64,000 nucleotides of DNA from CAYNJG01 sp965216885 (lineage in GTDB: Bacteria; Planctomycetota; Planctomycetia; Pirellulales; Pirellulaceae), in the NCBI GenBank assembly GCA_965216885.1, contig OZ244209.1:186001-250000 (forward strand), read 5' to 3'. A program made the translations under genes and the position numbers. The notes under the pieces are model-generated. The model was given only the letters and a program-made list of their open reading frames with translations. It ran no database searches and was not told the origin of the DNA. Within the stretch, counting starts at the first letter, position 1. Each line of letters opens with the position of its first letter. This document shows, piece by piece, positions 1-10,276 of this stretch.

Positions 1-104
1 CAACAAGTCGATTGACTCGCCACAACGAGGCTGGCTGACTAGAATCCGTAGATCGTATTCTTGACGAAATCTGATCGGCCGATTTGCGAAATTTGAGGGA
101 ATCA

Positions 105-3100
105 ATGATTCGCCCCGCTCTTTACTTTGCTTTCATTCTCTGCGCTGCCGCGCGGCTTGCTCATCCTGTTTTGGCGGAGGAGGCGTCCGTTGATGAACTG
201 GCCGTCGAAGCCGTCAGTCATCCGGAAGATCTGCGACTGAGTCTGTGGGCGACTTCGGAACAACTTTCGAACCCGGTCGCCTTCACGTTCGACAACAAGG
301 GCCGCATGTTTCTTTGCGAAACGTTTCGACAGAACAAGGGCGTCGAAGACAATCGCAGCCACATGGACTGGCTGGACGATGATCTGGCGGCCCAGTCGGT
401 CGACGATCGACTGGCGTATTTTCGCAAGCACCTTGGTGACGAAATCAGTCTCTACGAGGAAGAGGAAGATCGAATCACGATCATTGCCGACGAAGATGGC
501 GATGGCAAAGCCGACCGCGATTGGGTCTTTGCGGATGGTTTCAACCATGCCCTGACCGGGACGGGGGCGGGGGTGCTGGTTCACGGCAACGACGTCTACT
601 ACACCTGTATTCCTGATCTCTGGAAGATCACTGATGACGATGGCGACGGATTGGCGGACAAGCAGCAGGCGCTGCATCACGGCTATGGCGTTCGCGTGGC
701 TTTTCGAGGCCATGATTCGCACGGCCTGGTGATTGGTCCGGATGGGCGCATCTACTTCAGCATTGGTGACCGTGGCTACAATATCCGCACGGAAGATGGA
801 CGTCACTGGAAGGATCCTGAATCCGGCGCGGTGTTTCGTTGCGAACTGGATGGTTCCGGTTTGGAAGTCTACGCGACGGGGCTACGCAACCCGCAGGAAC
901 TGGCGTTTGACGATGCGGGCAATCTCTTCACCGGCGACAACAACTCGGATAGCGGTGACATGGCACGTTGGGTGCATGTTATCGAGGGTGGCGAGACGGG
1001 TTGGCGAATGGCGTTTCAGTACCTGTCGGACCGCGGTCCGTGGAATCGCGAAAAGCTGTGGCATCCGCGACACGAGGGGCAGGCGGCGTACATCATTCCT
1101 CCGATCGTCAACTTCGCGGACGGTCCTTCTGGTCTGGCCTACTATCCGGGAACCGGACTGGGCAAAGAGTACAAGGGCACGTTCTTCCTTTGCGACTTCC
1201 GCGGGGATGCGGCAATCAGTGGCGTGCGTAGTTTCAAAATGAAGCCGAACGGGGCATCCTTTGAGATGTCCGACGACAAGAAGTTTCTTTGGAACCTGCT
1301 GGCGACGGATATCGACTTTGGCCCGGATGGTGGGCTTTACGCGACGGACTGGATCGAAGGTTGGGAAGGCGTAAACCGAGGTCGCGTGGTGCGTGTCGAG
1401 CATCCCGAACACGCTGGTAGCAAGCAGGTTCAAAACGTCCGGGATCTCCTCGCTCGTGACATTTCAGCTGACAAAGTTCAGCAACTGGTGCGGCGACTGG
1501 GTAATCCTGATCGCCGAGTCCGCATGAAAATGCAGTTGGAGCTGGCGAAGCGAGAATCCGTCTGGGCATTGGTTAAACTCGCCGCCAGCGCGGACAAAGG
1601 CAAGCTCGCAAGAATGCACGCCATCTGGGCGCTTGGGCATATTGGTCGAACCACCGAGAACGATAAGAAACGAGCTCGGATCGAAGAAGCCTTGCCAGCG
1701 CTGGTAACTGCGAAACATGCGGAAGTCCGTGCGGCCGCCGTAACGGTGATGGGCGACCTTGGCGGCCCTTCGTTTTCCGGCGCATTGATTGAGGCTTCGC
1801 AAGACAGGAATCCACGCGTGCGGTCACTTGCCGCGATTGCGATCGGGAAGGTGGGGGATGCCGACAGCCGCGAAGCAGTCGTTCGTCTGATCGAATCCAA
1901 CAACGATCGCGATGTCGTAATCCGGCACGGCGGCGCGATGGGGCTGGTCGGTACGGCAACGGAATCAGAACTGGCAGCTTTCGCGAAAGACAGTCGTCGA
2001 TCCGTGCGTCTGGCTGCGGTGCTGGCGATGCGGAGGCTCAAGTCACCTCGCCTGGCCGATTTTCTGGAGGATCAGGACGAGTTTATTGTGCTCGAGGCGG
2101 CGCGTGCGATTCACGACGTTCCCGTCTACGAAGCCATGCCGGCCCTGGCGAAGCGCATCGCCGGCACAATCGAGGATGAGGCACTCATGCGACGAGTGTT
2201 GAATGCAAACTTCCGCGCAGGGGGCGCAACGGAAGCCACGGCGATTGCGAGCGTTCTGAGTTCGGCGGCTTCGGATGTGATCAAGCTGGAAGCGATTGAC
2301 ATGCTGGCGATGTGGGCGACGCCATCCAGTCGTGACCGTGTGCTGGGAATGTGGCGTCCGCTGGAGTCGCGTTCGGCGGACCCCGCCATTGCGGCCCTTC
2401 GAGACATCCTGTCGCGCGACGCGACGTTGGGAAATGCATCGGCCTCCGTCGTTGTGCGAGTGGTGGAAGTCGCCGCAAAGCTTGGCATTTCCGAAGTAAC
2501 CGCAACGATTCGCGGGATGATTTCCGGCAACGCGGTCACAGCAACACAACGAGCCGTTCTGCTGGAAGCGCTTGTTGCACTTCAGAAGAAGGACGCCGTA
2601 GACGTGGTCGCTGCTGCGGCCGGGGATTCCTCGCCGGTGGTTCGCAGCAAGGCTCGTGACCTGCTGTTTTCCATCGATCGCTCGCGTGGACTCAGCCTGT
2701 TAGTCGATGCGGTCAATGCGGAAGAAACGATTGAACGACAGTCGGCGCTTGCGAAACTGGCCGAGCTGTCCGATGCCGCGGCCGTTTCGGCAGTTCGCGA
2801 TCTCGCTGCGAAGCTGACGGCTGGCACGGTTCCCGTCGATACGCACCTGGATGTCATGGAAGCCGCGCGCAAGATGGGGCTGGAGGACCAGACGGCTGCA
2901 TTCGCAGAATCGTTGAAATCTCAACCTCACGGTGTACGTCGCCTTGCCATGTTCGGCGGCAATGTGGAACGCGGCGAGGAGATTTTCTTCAACAAGGTGT
3001 CACTGTCGTGCTTGCGATGTCACAGCGTTGCCGACGAGGGTGGTCGCGTTGGCCCCAATCTCGCGGGCATTGGAAAGGATAAGACGCCCGAGTACCTACT

Positions 3101-3407
3101 GGAGTCGATTCTTGATCCGAATGCCAAAATCGCGGAGGGCTTTGGGACGTTGATCGTTGTGACAGACGACGGTTTGCAGCATCAGGGTGTTGTTCGCAAA
3201 GAGATGGCGGACATGATTCACATGATCGATGCAGACGGGAAGCGATTCCACATTATCAAGGACGAGATCATCGCCCGTAAGAACGGCAAGTCGGCGATGC
3301 CGGAAGATCTGGCCACGAAGATCAACGATTTTGAGTTGCGTGACCTTGTGGCCTACCTCGTGAGCCTGAAAACTCCGTGGGTTGAAGATACGGGACACGA
3401 AGAGTAA
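105..3407 (+). CDS. PVC-type heme-binding CxxCH protein (propeller + HEAT repeats + cytochrome c)
   Basis: Exported multidomain redox protein typical of planctomycetes. I prefer the ATG at 105 over an in-frame TTG at 84, because GAGGGA lies just upstream and the ATG begins a clean signal peptide (MIRPALYFAFILCAAA, cleavage near VLA-EE). Residues about 30-430 form a beta-propeller of the PVC 'membrane-bound dehydrogenase' type with Asp-rich loops such as DEDGDGKAD. Residues about 460-880 are HEAT-like alpha repeats. A C-terminal cytochrome c domain has CLRCH at 969-973 and a candidate distal Met in SAMPEDL. By family it probably oxidises a sugar or alcohol in the periplasm, but the substrate is unknown. 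A membrane-protein gene follows 5 bases after the stop. It is a paralogue of the gene at 16699. Confidence 0.9.
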   Translation: MIRPALYFAFILCAAARLAHPVLAEEASVDELAVEAVSHPEDLRLSLWATSEQLSNPVAFTFDNKGRMFLCETFRQNKGVEDNRSHMDWLDDDLAAQSVDDRLAYFRKHLGDEISLYEEEEDRITIIADEDGDGKADRDWVFADGFNHALTGTGAGVLVHGNDVYYTCIPDLWKITDDDGDGLADKQQALHHGYGVRVAFRGHDSHGLVIGPDGRIYFSIGDRGYNIRTEDGRHWKDPESGAVFRCELDGSGLEVYATGLRNPQELAFDDAGNLFTGDNNSDSGDMARWVHVIEGGETGWRMAFQYLSDRGPWNREKLWHPRHEGQAAYIIPPIVNFADGPSGLAYYPGTGLGKEYKGTFFLCDFRGDAAISGVRSFKMKPNGASFEMSDDKKFLWNLLATDIDFGPDGGLYATDWIEGWEGVNRGRVVRVEHPEHAGSKQVQNVRDLLARDISADKVQQLVRRLGNPDRRVRMKMQLELAKRESVWALVKLAASADKGKLARMHAIWALGHIGRTTENDKKRARIEEALPALVTAKHAEVRAAAVTVMGDLGGPSFSGALIEASQDRNPRVRSLAAIAIGKVGDADSREAVVRLIESNNDRDVVIRHGGAMGLVGTATESELAAFAKDSRRSVRLAAVLAMRRLKSPRLADFLEDQDEFIVLEAARAIHDVPVYEAMPALAKRIAGTIEDEALMRRVLNANFRAGGATEATAIASVLSSAASDVIKLEAIDMLAMWATPSSRDRVLGMWRPLESRSADPAIAALRDILSRDATLGNASASVVVRVVEVAAKLGISEVTATIRGMISGNAVTATQRAVLLEALVALQKKDAVDVVAAAAGDSSPVVRSKARDLLFSIDRSRGLSLLVDAVNAEETIERQSALAKLAELSDAAAVSAVRDLAAKLTAGTVPVDTHLDVMEAARKMGLEDQTAAFAESLKSQPHGVRRLAMFGGNVERGEEIFFNKVSLSCLRCHSVADEGGRVGPNLAGIGKDKTPEYLLESILDPNAKIAEGFGTLIVVTDDGLQHQGVVRKEMADMIHMIDADGKRFHIIKDEIIARKNGKSAMPEDLATKINDFELRDLVAYLVSLKTPWVEDTGHEE

Positions 3408-3412
3408 TTGCT

Positions 3413-4684
3413 TTGCCTGATTCTCCCGATCGCGAGTTCGCCGGCCAAAATCCCTACGCGTCTCCGGCGGACGTGGCTCCGACGGTTTCGCATCGGTTGG
3501 GTGACGGGCAGCGTATCCGATTTTCGGGCGTGCCCTCGCGAGTCGAAGTTCTGACGTCGTTGCGCGGCCGGTTTAGCTGGCCGGTCATGGCCATCCTGGG
3601 CGTTGGTGCGCTAGTTTGCCTGCAATTGTCGCCGTCAGCGTTTTTGAATCCGCTGCAACGCACTTCGCAACGCTACCGTCCCGATGCGATGGGCGAGTTG
3701 CTGGGTGTCATCGGGGTTGGATTGGTCGCTCTGGCGGTCTGGCACATCGTCGGGTGCTGTACGAGTTGGCTTGCCCTGCGACGTGAGGCCAGGATCTTGC
3801 GTCAAACGCCGGCGTTGTACGACGTTTCGATCTCCGGCTGGCTGAGCGAAGAGTGCATCTACATACGTGAGGACGGCGCGGAGGCGTGGCTTTCGTGGCA
3901 AGGCGTTGGTAGCTACCAGGCTGGCGAGCGGCTGGTTCTGATTGATTGGGGCACGGGCGCTGGCGGTTCCACGATTCTGACAGCCTCCATGTTTCACAGC
4001 ACGGCCGAGTTCCGGCTGGCGCGGAACGCAATGTCGGCACTATCACCGGAAGCCTCAGGTTTTCGACAACTCGCTGACCTCGATGAATACTTCCAGCCCG
4101 ACTGTCTTAACGCCGGCGGTGCTGCCCAATCGGAGGCGGCCGAAATGGAATCGATCGATGCGAGGGCGGATCATGTTTCCAGCGACAACGGGGCTAGTCC
4201 GGTAATTGGAACAGCCGAATCCGTCATGACAAAAAGGTCTGCGTGGAGATCTGTTGTGAAACAGATACCCGAGATGCTGCTCGCGGGGAGTATTTCGATT
4301 CACGCATACTTCGGGTTTCTCCTGTTGGTTGCGTTTGCGTTGTCACGCAATCAGCTTTTCTGTTGCAGTGTGGTCGCCGGAGCGTGGGCCGCCATCTTTT
4401 TGCTCGCAGCCATACTTACGATCGCCAACGTTGCATGGTTGGTGCGTGACCCCGGCGGGCGACTTATTTCAACGCGTACGGAGTTCTTGCGGGACTCAGT
4501 TCGAGTTTCGACGACGACGGGACACTGGCGAGTTGCCGTATCCGAGTTGTCTGGTCGGGTGATGGGCGAAGAACAGCTGGTGCTGAAGCACCGAGCCTCT
4601 GGCGCATCGAGCAAATTCACTCGCGTGGCCTTTGCTTCCGACCACGAATGGAGGGATGTGGTTGCATTTTGGAATCACCGTTGA
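3413..4684 (+). CDS. NPYxSP-type membrane protein of unknown function
   Basis: Function not recognised. The reading frame starts at a TTG 5 bases after the preceding stop, so it is probably co-transcribed with the cytochrome gene. The N-terminus carries QNPYASPADVAP, resembling the NPYxSP motif common at the start of planctomycete membrane proteins. The body looks like an internal duplication. Each half has a hydrophobic pair (about residues 60-120 and 290-345) followed by a soluble segment with alternating strands (SWQGVGSYQAGERLVLIDW; ELSGRVMGEEQLVLKH) that recalls YcxB-like C-terminal domains. No catalytic motif was seen. The TTG start is not certain because no good ribosome-binding site is visible. 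Confidence 0.7.
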   Translation: MPDSPDREFAGQNPYASPADVAPTVSHRLGDGQRIRFSGVPSRVEVLTSLRGRFSWPVMAILGVGALVCLQLSPSAFLNPLQRTSQRYRPDAMGELLGVIGVGLVALAVWHIVGCCTSWLALRREARILRQTPALYDVSISGWLSEECIYIREDGAEAWLSWQGVGSYQAGERLVLIDWGTGAGGSTILTASMFHSTAEFRLARNAMSALSPEASGFRQLADLDEYFQPDCLNAGGAAQSEAAEMESIDARADHVSSDNGASPVIGTAESVMTKRSAWRSVVKQIPEMLLAGSISIHAYFGFLLLVAFALSRNQLFCCSVVAGAWAAIFLLAAILTIANVAWLVRDPGGRLISTRTEFLRDSVRVSTTTGHWRVAVSELSGRVMGEEQLVLKHRASGASSKFTRVAFASDHEWRDVVAFWNHR

Positions 4685-4798
4685 AAAAAGTCGTCGTTAC
4701 AAAACGGATGTTTTCGTCACAACTGGATCGATCGACTCGGAATGACGACAATTTGCCAGTTGGTATGTGACATATGCCGAAGAGGATGACATGGTTTA

Positions 4799-6943
4799 TT
4801 GGCCCAAGACACCGGACCGATTATTCGCATGTTCTTCAACGACGCAGTCTTTCCATTCCGCTTTGCTTTTGATCGCCAGTTTATGGTGACAGAAGTTGGG
4901 GTATCGCTGCGCAAAATTGCTCCCGATTTCGTCGTCGGCGCGGACCTGCTGTCGGTTGCCGAATTTGACGGAGACGAGGCCTCGCTTCGCCGTGACGGCG
5001 GCCGGCAATTACACGGGACCGCAATGGACATCCGGCTTCTGCCTGGCGATGCCCGACTGCGATGTCAGTTTCATGATGGCGGTGATCGTGTCTTTGCGTT
5101 TGGAAGTCCCGTACTGGATGACTTGAAGGACCTTGACGCACTGGGGCTGGATTTTTCCGACTTTGCTCCGCACGATGCGACACCCGAGAGTCTGATTCTG
5201 CGGAAGGGCGCCGGTGACACTCCGTTGGATCCTCGAGCCCTCTTGCTGGATTTACGTATCGAAAGTACCGAACGCAAACGGCTGGCCCACGTTGAAGAGT
5301 GTCTGGCTCATGATTTGAATGCCGCCGGCGACCTTGTAATTCGCTTCAATCGCGACGGCTGCATTATGGGTGCTCGCACAAGTCGCCCGGGCCTCTTGCC
5401 GCTACCGGCGGAAGACCTGAAGGGAACAGATTTATTCGAAAGCTGTCCGCAGATGGCGACGCCTGTCCGAGAAGCGATCAGGATCCTCGGTGAGTCGAAC
5501 AGTCCGGTCGCATTCAACTATGGAATCCGGCGGGACCGTGAGAGTTTCCATTGCGACGCGCGGATTGCCAATAGTCTCGGCGGCGAACTGTTGTTGCTTG
5601 TCCGCGATATCACCGAACAGAAACAGCTGAAATCACTACTGGAACATCAGGCGACGCACGATCCACTGACGGATTTGCCCAATCGCCAGCTCTTTTCGAA
5701 GCTTGTCGACGAGGCGATCGAATCTGAAAAGCTCCATGCGGTTTTGTTCATCGACCTTGATGGCTTCAAACTGATCAATGATCGGAACGGCCATCACTTT
5801 GGTGATGAAGTATTGTGCCACGTCGCCAAGATCCTGAAATCGACGATTGGCGACCGTGGCGTTCCGGCTCGATTTGGCGGCGACGAATTCGCCGTTCTGT
5901 TACGGGGACTATCCGGCAAGAGTGAAGCTGAAGCCGTGGCGCAGTCGCTGCTGGACGTGCTCACTCAGCCAGCCCGCATCGGTCGTCGTACGTTGTCGGT
6001 GTCCGCATCGATTGGACTGGCAACGACATTTGACGCCCATGACGCGACGACACTCTTCCAGTTCGCTGACATTGCCATGTATCGCGCCAAGGATGGTCAC
6101 AAGTGTTGTTACCGCTCGTTTCTCCCGGCGATGTATGAGGAGATGCTGCGGCGCGACACCTTGCGGCAGCAGCTAACAACCGCCGGTACCAAAGAGCAGT
6201 TCGTGAACCGCTACCAGCCGATTGTCGAAATTGGTACGGGACGTCTGACCGGGGCGGAGACTCTGGCGAGATGGCGACATCCAATTCGCGGCCTGCTGAA
6301 GCCGGCGGAGTTTCTGAAGACAGCGGAAGAGAGCGAAACGATCGTACGGCTAGGGAAGCAATCGCTTCGTACTGCCTGTAGCGACATGAAAACGCGTGAC
6401 GCGCAGCGGGTAAGACCGTACATGACGCATTTCAACGTTTCTCCGGCACAGATCAAGAACTCGTGTCTGGCGACACTGATTTCGAATTGCCTGGGGGAAT
6501 ACAATCTGCCTCCGGATCGGTTCACGATGGAAGTCCGTGAAGAAACGTTCCAGGAAGACTTCGAGACTGCCAAACGCGAAGTCGAAAAGGTTCACGAAAT
6601 GGGCGTCCATGTGGCGCTCGACGAATTCGGCGCGGGAAACTACTCGCTCGCATTTCTCGAACGACTTCCCGTTTCGACGGTAAAGCTGGCTCGCCCCTTC
6701 GTGCATCAGCTTGGTACGTCCGATGCCCGCAACTCCCTTGTAAGAGCCGTCATCGAGCTGGCAAACAACTTCGGGCACCAGGTGATTGCCGTGGGCGTCG
6801 AGTCGCTGAGGCAGGAGGAGCTGCTGCTGGAATACGGTTGTCGTTTCGCGCAGGGCAGGTACTACTGTGCTCCGGTGACCAACGATGAAATCATCGACGT
6901 CGGTGATACCGTGTTGAAGGTAGCCGAATGCGTTCGCCTCTGA
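4799..6943 (+). CDS. HNOBA-PAS-GGDEF-EAL signalling protein (c-di-GMP turnover)
   Basis: Cytoplasmic signalling protein. Residues about 15-165 match the H-NOX-associated (HNOBA) domain known from soluble guanylate cyclases: FPFRFAFDRQFMVTEVG, FGSPVLDDLKDLDALGL and LDFSDFAPHDAT are diagnostic. A PAS-like segment (about 175-275) ends in DITEQKQL. The GGDEF domain keeps GGDEF at 360-364 but has no RxxD inhibitory site. The EAL domain (about 465-705) is degenerate: ETL replaces EAL at 487, DEFG replaces DDFG at 608-611, and the glutamate before GVE is Val at 665. I infer an active diguanylate cyclase with an inactive, perhaps c-di-GMP-binding, EAL domain. No H-NOX gene is present nearby. The start is a TTG; an ATG at 4829 is the alternative. 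Confidence 0.88.
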   Translation: MAQDTGPIIRMFFNDAVFPFRFAFDRQFMVTEVGVSLRKIAPDFVVGADLLSVAEFDGDEASLRRDGGRQLHGTAMDIRLLPGDARLRCQFHDGGDRVFAFGSPVLDDLKDLDALGLDFSDFAPHDATPESLILRKGAGDTPLDPRALLLDLRIESTERKRLAHVEECLAHDLNAAGDLVIRFNRDGCIMGARTSRPGLLPLPAEDLKGTDLFESCPQMATPVREAIRILGESNSPVAFNYGIRRDRESFHCDARIANSLGGELLLLVRDITEQKQLKSLLEHQATHDPLTDLPNRQLFSKLVDEAIESEKLHAVLFIDLDGFKLINDRNGHHFGDEVLCHVAKILKSTIGDRGVPARFGGDEFAVLLRGLSGKSEAEAVAQSLLDVLTQPARIGRRTLSVSASIGLATTFDAHDATTLFQFADIAMYRAKDGHKCCYRSFLPAMYEEMLRRDTLRQQLTTAGTKEQFVNRYQPIVEIGTGRLTGAETLARWRHPIRGLLKPAEFLKTAEESETIVRLGKQSLRTACSDMKTRDAQRVRPYMTHFNVSPAQIKNSCLATLISNCLGEYNLPPDRFTMEVREETFQEDFETAKREVEKVHEMGVHVALDEFGAGNYSLAFLERLPVSTVKLARPFVHQLGTSDARNSLVRAVIELANNFGHQVIAVGVESLRQEELLLEYGCRFAQGRYYCAPVTNDEIIDVGDTVLKVAECVRL

Positions 6944-7135
6944 TGGACGGCATTCCTGACGAAGTCGCGATCTGACATCCCAACGTGGAATTCGCACTTC
7001 ATCGGCTCTCTGAAGCGTTGCGTCGCTGCAACGACCTTTCGCTCCATCCGGGTAATTTCGCCCGCCTGCTTTCCGGCGAGATAGGCTTGCACATGGCCGT
7101 TCTGCCCTACGCCGATTTTCGTTGGGAACTTCCAC

Positions 7136-9184
7136 GTGTATCCGTTGTTTCGCAAGCTCTGCTCAATTGTTGCGTCCCCCGGTCGAATGCTTCGGTGTTC
7201 GGGCAGGACGGTAAAGACGCCCGAGTCTCGCCGCGAACGCCAGCCAAAGGCGGAGTCGCTGGAGCGTCGTGAATTGCTGACGGCAGCCACGACATCCACG
7301 ACAGCCACGGACGCAACAACAACGCCCGCCGCAACGATACAACCCCCTGTGACGATGACGGATCACGAGCAGTTGGTGCTGGAGTTGGTCAATCGCGCGA
7401 GACTGGATCCACTGTTGGAAGTGTCTCGCAACGACGGCGTGACCGACCTGAATCAGGGGCTTGATGCACAGCCGATTACGTTCGCGGCCAAGCAGCCACT
7501 GGCCACAATCCAGGAGCTGGTGGACGCTGGAGCGTCCCATGCACAGCACATGTTGGCCAACGGTTACTTTAGTCACTACAGCGAGCCGGATGGCAGTACG
7601 CCCACCGATCGCGCCGCCGCGCAGGGCTATTCGGGGACGGTGGGCGAGAATCTTGCGTGGAACGGTTCGACCGGTCCGATTGACCTGACTGCCGAGACGA
7701 TTCGCGCTCACGACAGCCTCTTTGCCAGTCCTTCGCATCGCCAAAATTTGCTCCACGACGCGTATGCTGAAGTGGGCGTCGCCGTCGAAACGGGCGACTA
7801 TTTTGACGGCACGCACACCTACAATGCCGTGATGCTGGCCGAGGAGTTTGGCTTCAATTTTGACGATCCGTATCTGACCGGCGTCGTTTTCAATGACAGC
7901 GTGGTCGACGACGATTTCTACAGTATTGGAGAGAGTCAGCCCGGCGTGCAGATCACGGCCGTCGACGCGTTGGGCACGGCTTATTCGACGGTGTCCGGAC
8001 CCAGCGGCGGTTACAACCTGCAACTTCCAGCGGGTGACTACACCGTCACGGCTTCCAGTGACAACCTTGTCAGCGAGATGGTGCGCGACATCACCATGTA
8101 TTCGGTCAACCACAAGGTTGACTTCGATATCTCCGAGATTCCGGCTCGCAATATCGACCTCCTGGGGTTCAGCTCGGGCGAACAGTTCTGGGTTGGAGAA
8201 TCAAATGGCGCGACGCTCGACACAAAGTATTACGGCCAACTTCCTTCGACGACCAGCTACTCGCAGTTCGCGAAAGGTGATTTCAACGGCGATGGGGTCG
8301 ATGACGTTGTCGCCCGTTCGGATGCCGATGGAACGCTGATTGTTAACGCGAATCAGGACGGAGTCTGGACGAGTCAATCATGGGGTATTCTGCCGACCAT
8401 GGCTGAATGGCAGATGTTCGTGGGCGATTTCAACGGCGATGGCATGGATGACGTGTTGGGCCGGGCGTTGACCGACGGGACCTGGTGGGTCGCACAGTCG
8501 ACCGGCGAAGGGTTTCAGAATTCGTATTGGGGACGTTTTCTGCATACCGTCGATTGGTTCGACATGAACGTCGGCGACTTCAACGGTGATGGGCTGGATG
8601 ATGTGGCGGGCCGAGCGAGCGACGGAACGTGGTGGACAGCGCGATCCACGGGCAGCCATTTTCAGAATGCATTCCTTGGGCGTTGGTCCCGACACGTGGA
8701 GTGGTTTGACGTGGGAGTCGGCGACTTCAACGGTGATGGACTGGACGATATCGCGGGCCGCTATAACAACACGTACTGGTATGTGACACGGTCGACAACA
8801 GACGGACCTTCCGTAACGGAGTACTGGGGGACGATCACGAAGTCGGTCACGTGGGAAGACGTCACGATTGGTGATTTCAATGGCGACGGCCTTGATGATA
8901 TCGCTGGTCGCGGCAACGGGCAGTGGTGGATTGCCGTGTCGACGGGCGAACAGTTTACGAATCAGTACTGGGGCTACTGGACAACGGCCACGACATGGTC
9001 GGATGTCCGACGGATCGACATCAACGGTGATGGCAGAGACGACCTCATTGGCCGTGCTGCGAATGGACACTGGTGGGTTTTCCAGTCCGACGGAGCGGTT
9101 TTCTCCGGTGTGCTGGTTGCCAGGTGGTCGCCGGGCGCGAAATGGACGCATGTGTTGACGGGGAATTTCAACCAGCCCGTTTGA
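7136..9184 (+). CDS. LEPR-xLL motif protein with CAP domain and FG-GAP repeats
   Basis: Predicted cell-surface or secreted protein. The GTG start has GGGAA about 7 bases upstream; an ATG at 7187 is possible. SLERRELL at residues 41-48 is the N-terminal LEPR-xLL-type motif seen on large exported planctomycete proteins. Residues about 77-245 form a CAP/SCP-like domain (HAQHMLANGYFSHY, GENLAW, SPSHRQNLL). A short carboxypeptidase-regulatory-like beta domain follows (GYNLQLPAGDYTVTASS). Residues about 350-680 hold at least six FG-GAP/VCBS repeats with GDFNGDGxDD calcium loops. The combination suggests an adhesive or matrix protein, but the role of the CAP domain is unknown. Confidence 0.85.
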   Translation: MYPLFRKLCSIVASPGRMLRCSGRTVKTPESRRERQPKAESLERRELLTAATTSTTATDATTTPAATIQPPVTMTDHEQLVLELVNRARLDPLLEVSRNDGVTDLNQGLDAQPITFAAKQPLATIQELVDAGASHAQHMLANGYFSHYSEPDGSTPTDRAAAQGYSGTVGENLAWNGSTGPIDLTAETIRAHDSLFASPSHRQNLLHDAYAEVGVAVETGDYFDGTHTYNAVMLAEEFGFNFDDPYLTGVVFNDSVVDDDFYSIGESQPGVQITAVDALGTAYSTVSGPSGGYNLQLPAGDYTVTASSDNLVSEMVRDITMYSVNHKVDFDISEIPARNIDLLGFSSGEQFWVGESNGATLDTKYYGQLPSTTSYSQFAKGDFNGDGVDDVVARSDADGTLIVNANQDGVWTSQSWGILPTMAEWQMFVGDFNGDGMDDVLGRALTDGTWWVAQSTGEGFQNSYWGRFLHTVDWFDMNVGDFNGDGLDDVAGRASDGTWWTARSTGSHFQNAFLGRWSRHVEWFDVGVGDFNGDGLDDIAGRYNNTYWYVTRSTTDGPSVTEYWGTITKSVTWEDVTIGDFNGDGLDDIAGRGNGQWWIAVSTGEQFTNQYWGYWTTATTWSDVRRIDINGDGRDDLIGRAANGHWWVFQSDGAVFSGVLVARWSPGAKWTHVLTGNFNQPV

Positions 9185-9290
9185 TTTGGTTGCGAAGCTG
9201 AGCCACGTTTGAGAACGGGTTCAAAGCAACGCTGATTTGAAGCAATGTGCGCGAGTCACATGCTCAAGCAGGATACTGCACGCGTGTCCG

Positions 9291-10106
9291 TCAGCTCCGC
9301 TCGGTGCGGACACCGGCTCCCAGCATGGACATGCCGCGAGGCCACGTCGTCCAGTCTTCCATTCGCTGCCGCCGGAACCATGCGGTGACCGGCTTGCTCA
9401 ACATCCAGTAGCCGCACGTATAGCCGACAAGGCCGCCGACAAACGTGTCGCTGACATAGTGGGCTCCGCCATCGAAGCGGCTGATGGCACAGATTCCGGC
9501 CAGCACCAGAAACCATTTTGCGCCGCGAGGGAACATGGTTCCCAGGGCCATGGCAAACGCGACGGCCGTCGCCGTATGGGCGGATGGAAACGAGTGATAC
9601 TCGCTGGCGAAGAGCTGTCCCCAGCTTTCCGCATGGAGAAAACTCAGGCCAAGGAAAGAAGCTTCACCAGGGGCGAATGAAAAATCGACCGGGCGAACTC
9701 GATGGATGAGTATCTTGAACACATCGCAGGCGACGCCGGCCATAAATGCCGTGGCCAGCAGTTGCGGAATGTTCTTCCGCTGATGCTCGCACAGTAGGTA
9801 GATGGTGAAGACGATACCCATGATTCCGTAGGCGTGCCCAAAGAATTCAGCTTTGTGAATCAGGCTTCGTAGTTCTCCCGGAAACGGGTCGCTCATGAAG
9901 AACTGCGCAGCGACAAGGTCAAACGGAAGTGCCAGGATGGCTCCGATGATCAGCAATAACGCGACGGGCCATCGGTAGTCGGCCGCACTGTTTGCCGGAA
10001 TTCGCGTTGTCGAGGGCGTGTCCAGGGGATTCGAAGCCAAATCGCGAGGACGTAGTTCCGTTGTTGCGAGCACAGTGCACTCCGCGTTAGACACTCTGAT
10101 GGACAC
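9291..10106 (-). CDS. PAP2-family membrane phosphatase
   Basis: Integral membrane phosphatase of the phosphatidic-acid-phosphatase type 2 superfamily. All three signature motifs can be read in order: KILIHRVRP (KxxxxxxRP), PSAHT, and SRFDGGAHYVSD (SRxxxxxHxxxD). At least five hydrophobic segments are visible, beginning with WPVALLLIIGAILALPF. By family it dephosphorylates a lipid phosphate or undecaprenyl diphosphate on the outer face of the membrane, but the substrate cannot be assigned. The start used is a GTG with a poor ribosome-binding site, so the first 30-40 residues are uncertain. It is convergent with the CAP-domain gene. Confidence 0.88.
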   Translation of the reverse strand: MSIRVSNAECTVLATTELRPRDLASNPLDTPSTTRIPANSAADYRWPVALLLIIGAILALPFDLVAAQFFMSDPFPGELRSLIHKAEFFGHAYGIMGIVFTIYLLCEHQRKNIPQLLATAFMAGVACDVFKILIHRVRPVDFSFAPGEASFLGLSFLHAESWGQLFASEYHSFPSAHTATAVAFAMALGTMFPRGAKWFLVLAGICAISRFDGGAHYVSDTFVGGLVGYTCGYWMLSKPVTAWFRRQRMEDWTTWPRGMSMLGAGVRTERS

Positions 10107-10276
10107 TTTGGGGTGCGGGAGGGTAGCAGAATCCCTTCTGCTACGACCAGAGAAATCGGAATAGCTTCAAATGCGTGCTAGCGAACAGAAAAAACCGGGA
10201 TTATGCGTCAGCAATTGCGAAGCAGCCGTAATAATGACGTTAGCATCGCGTTCATGAAATTGTGTGGGTAACTTCC

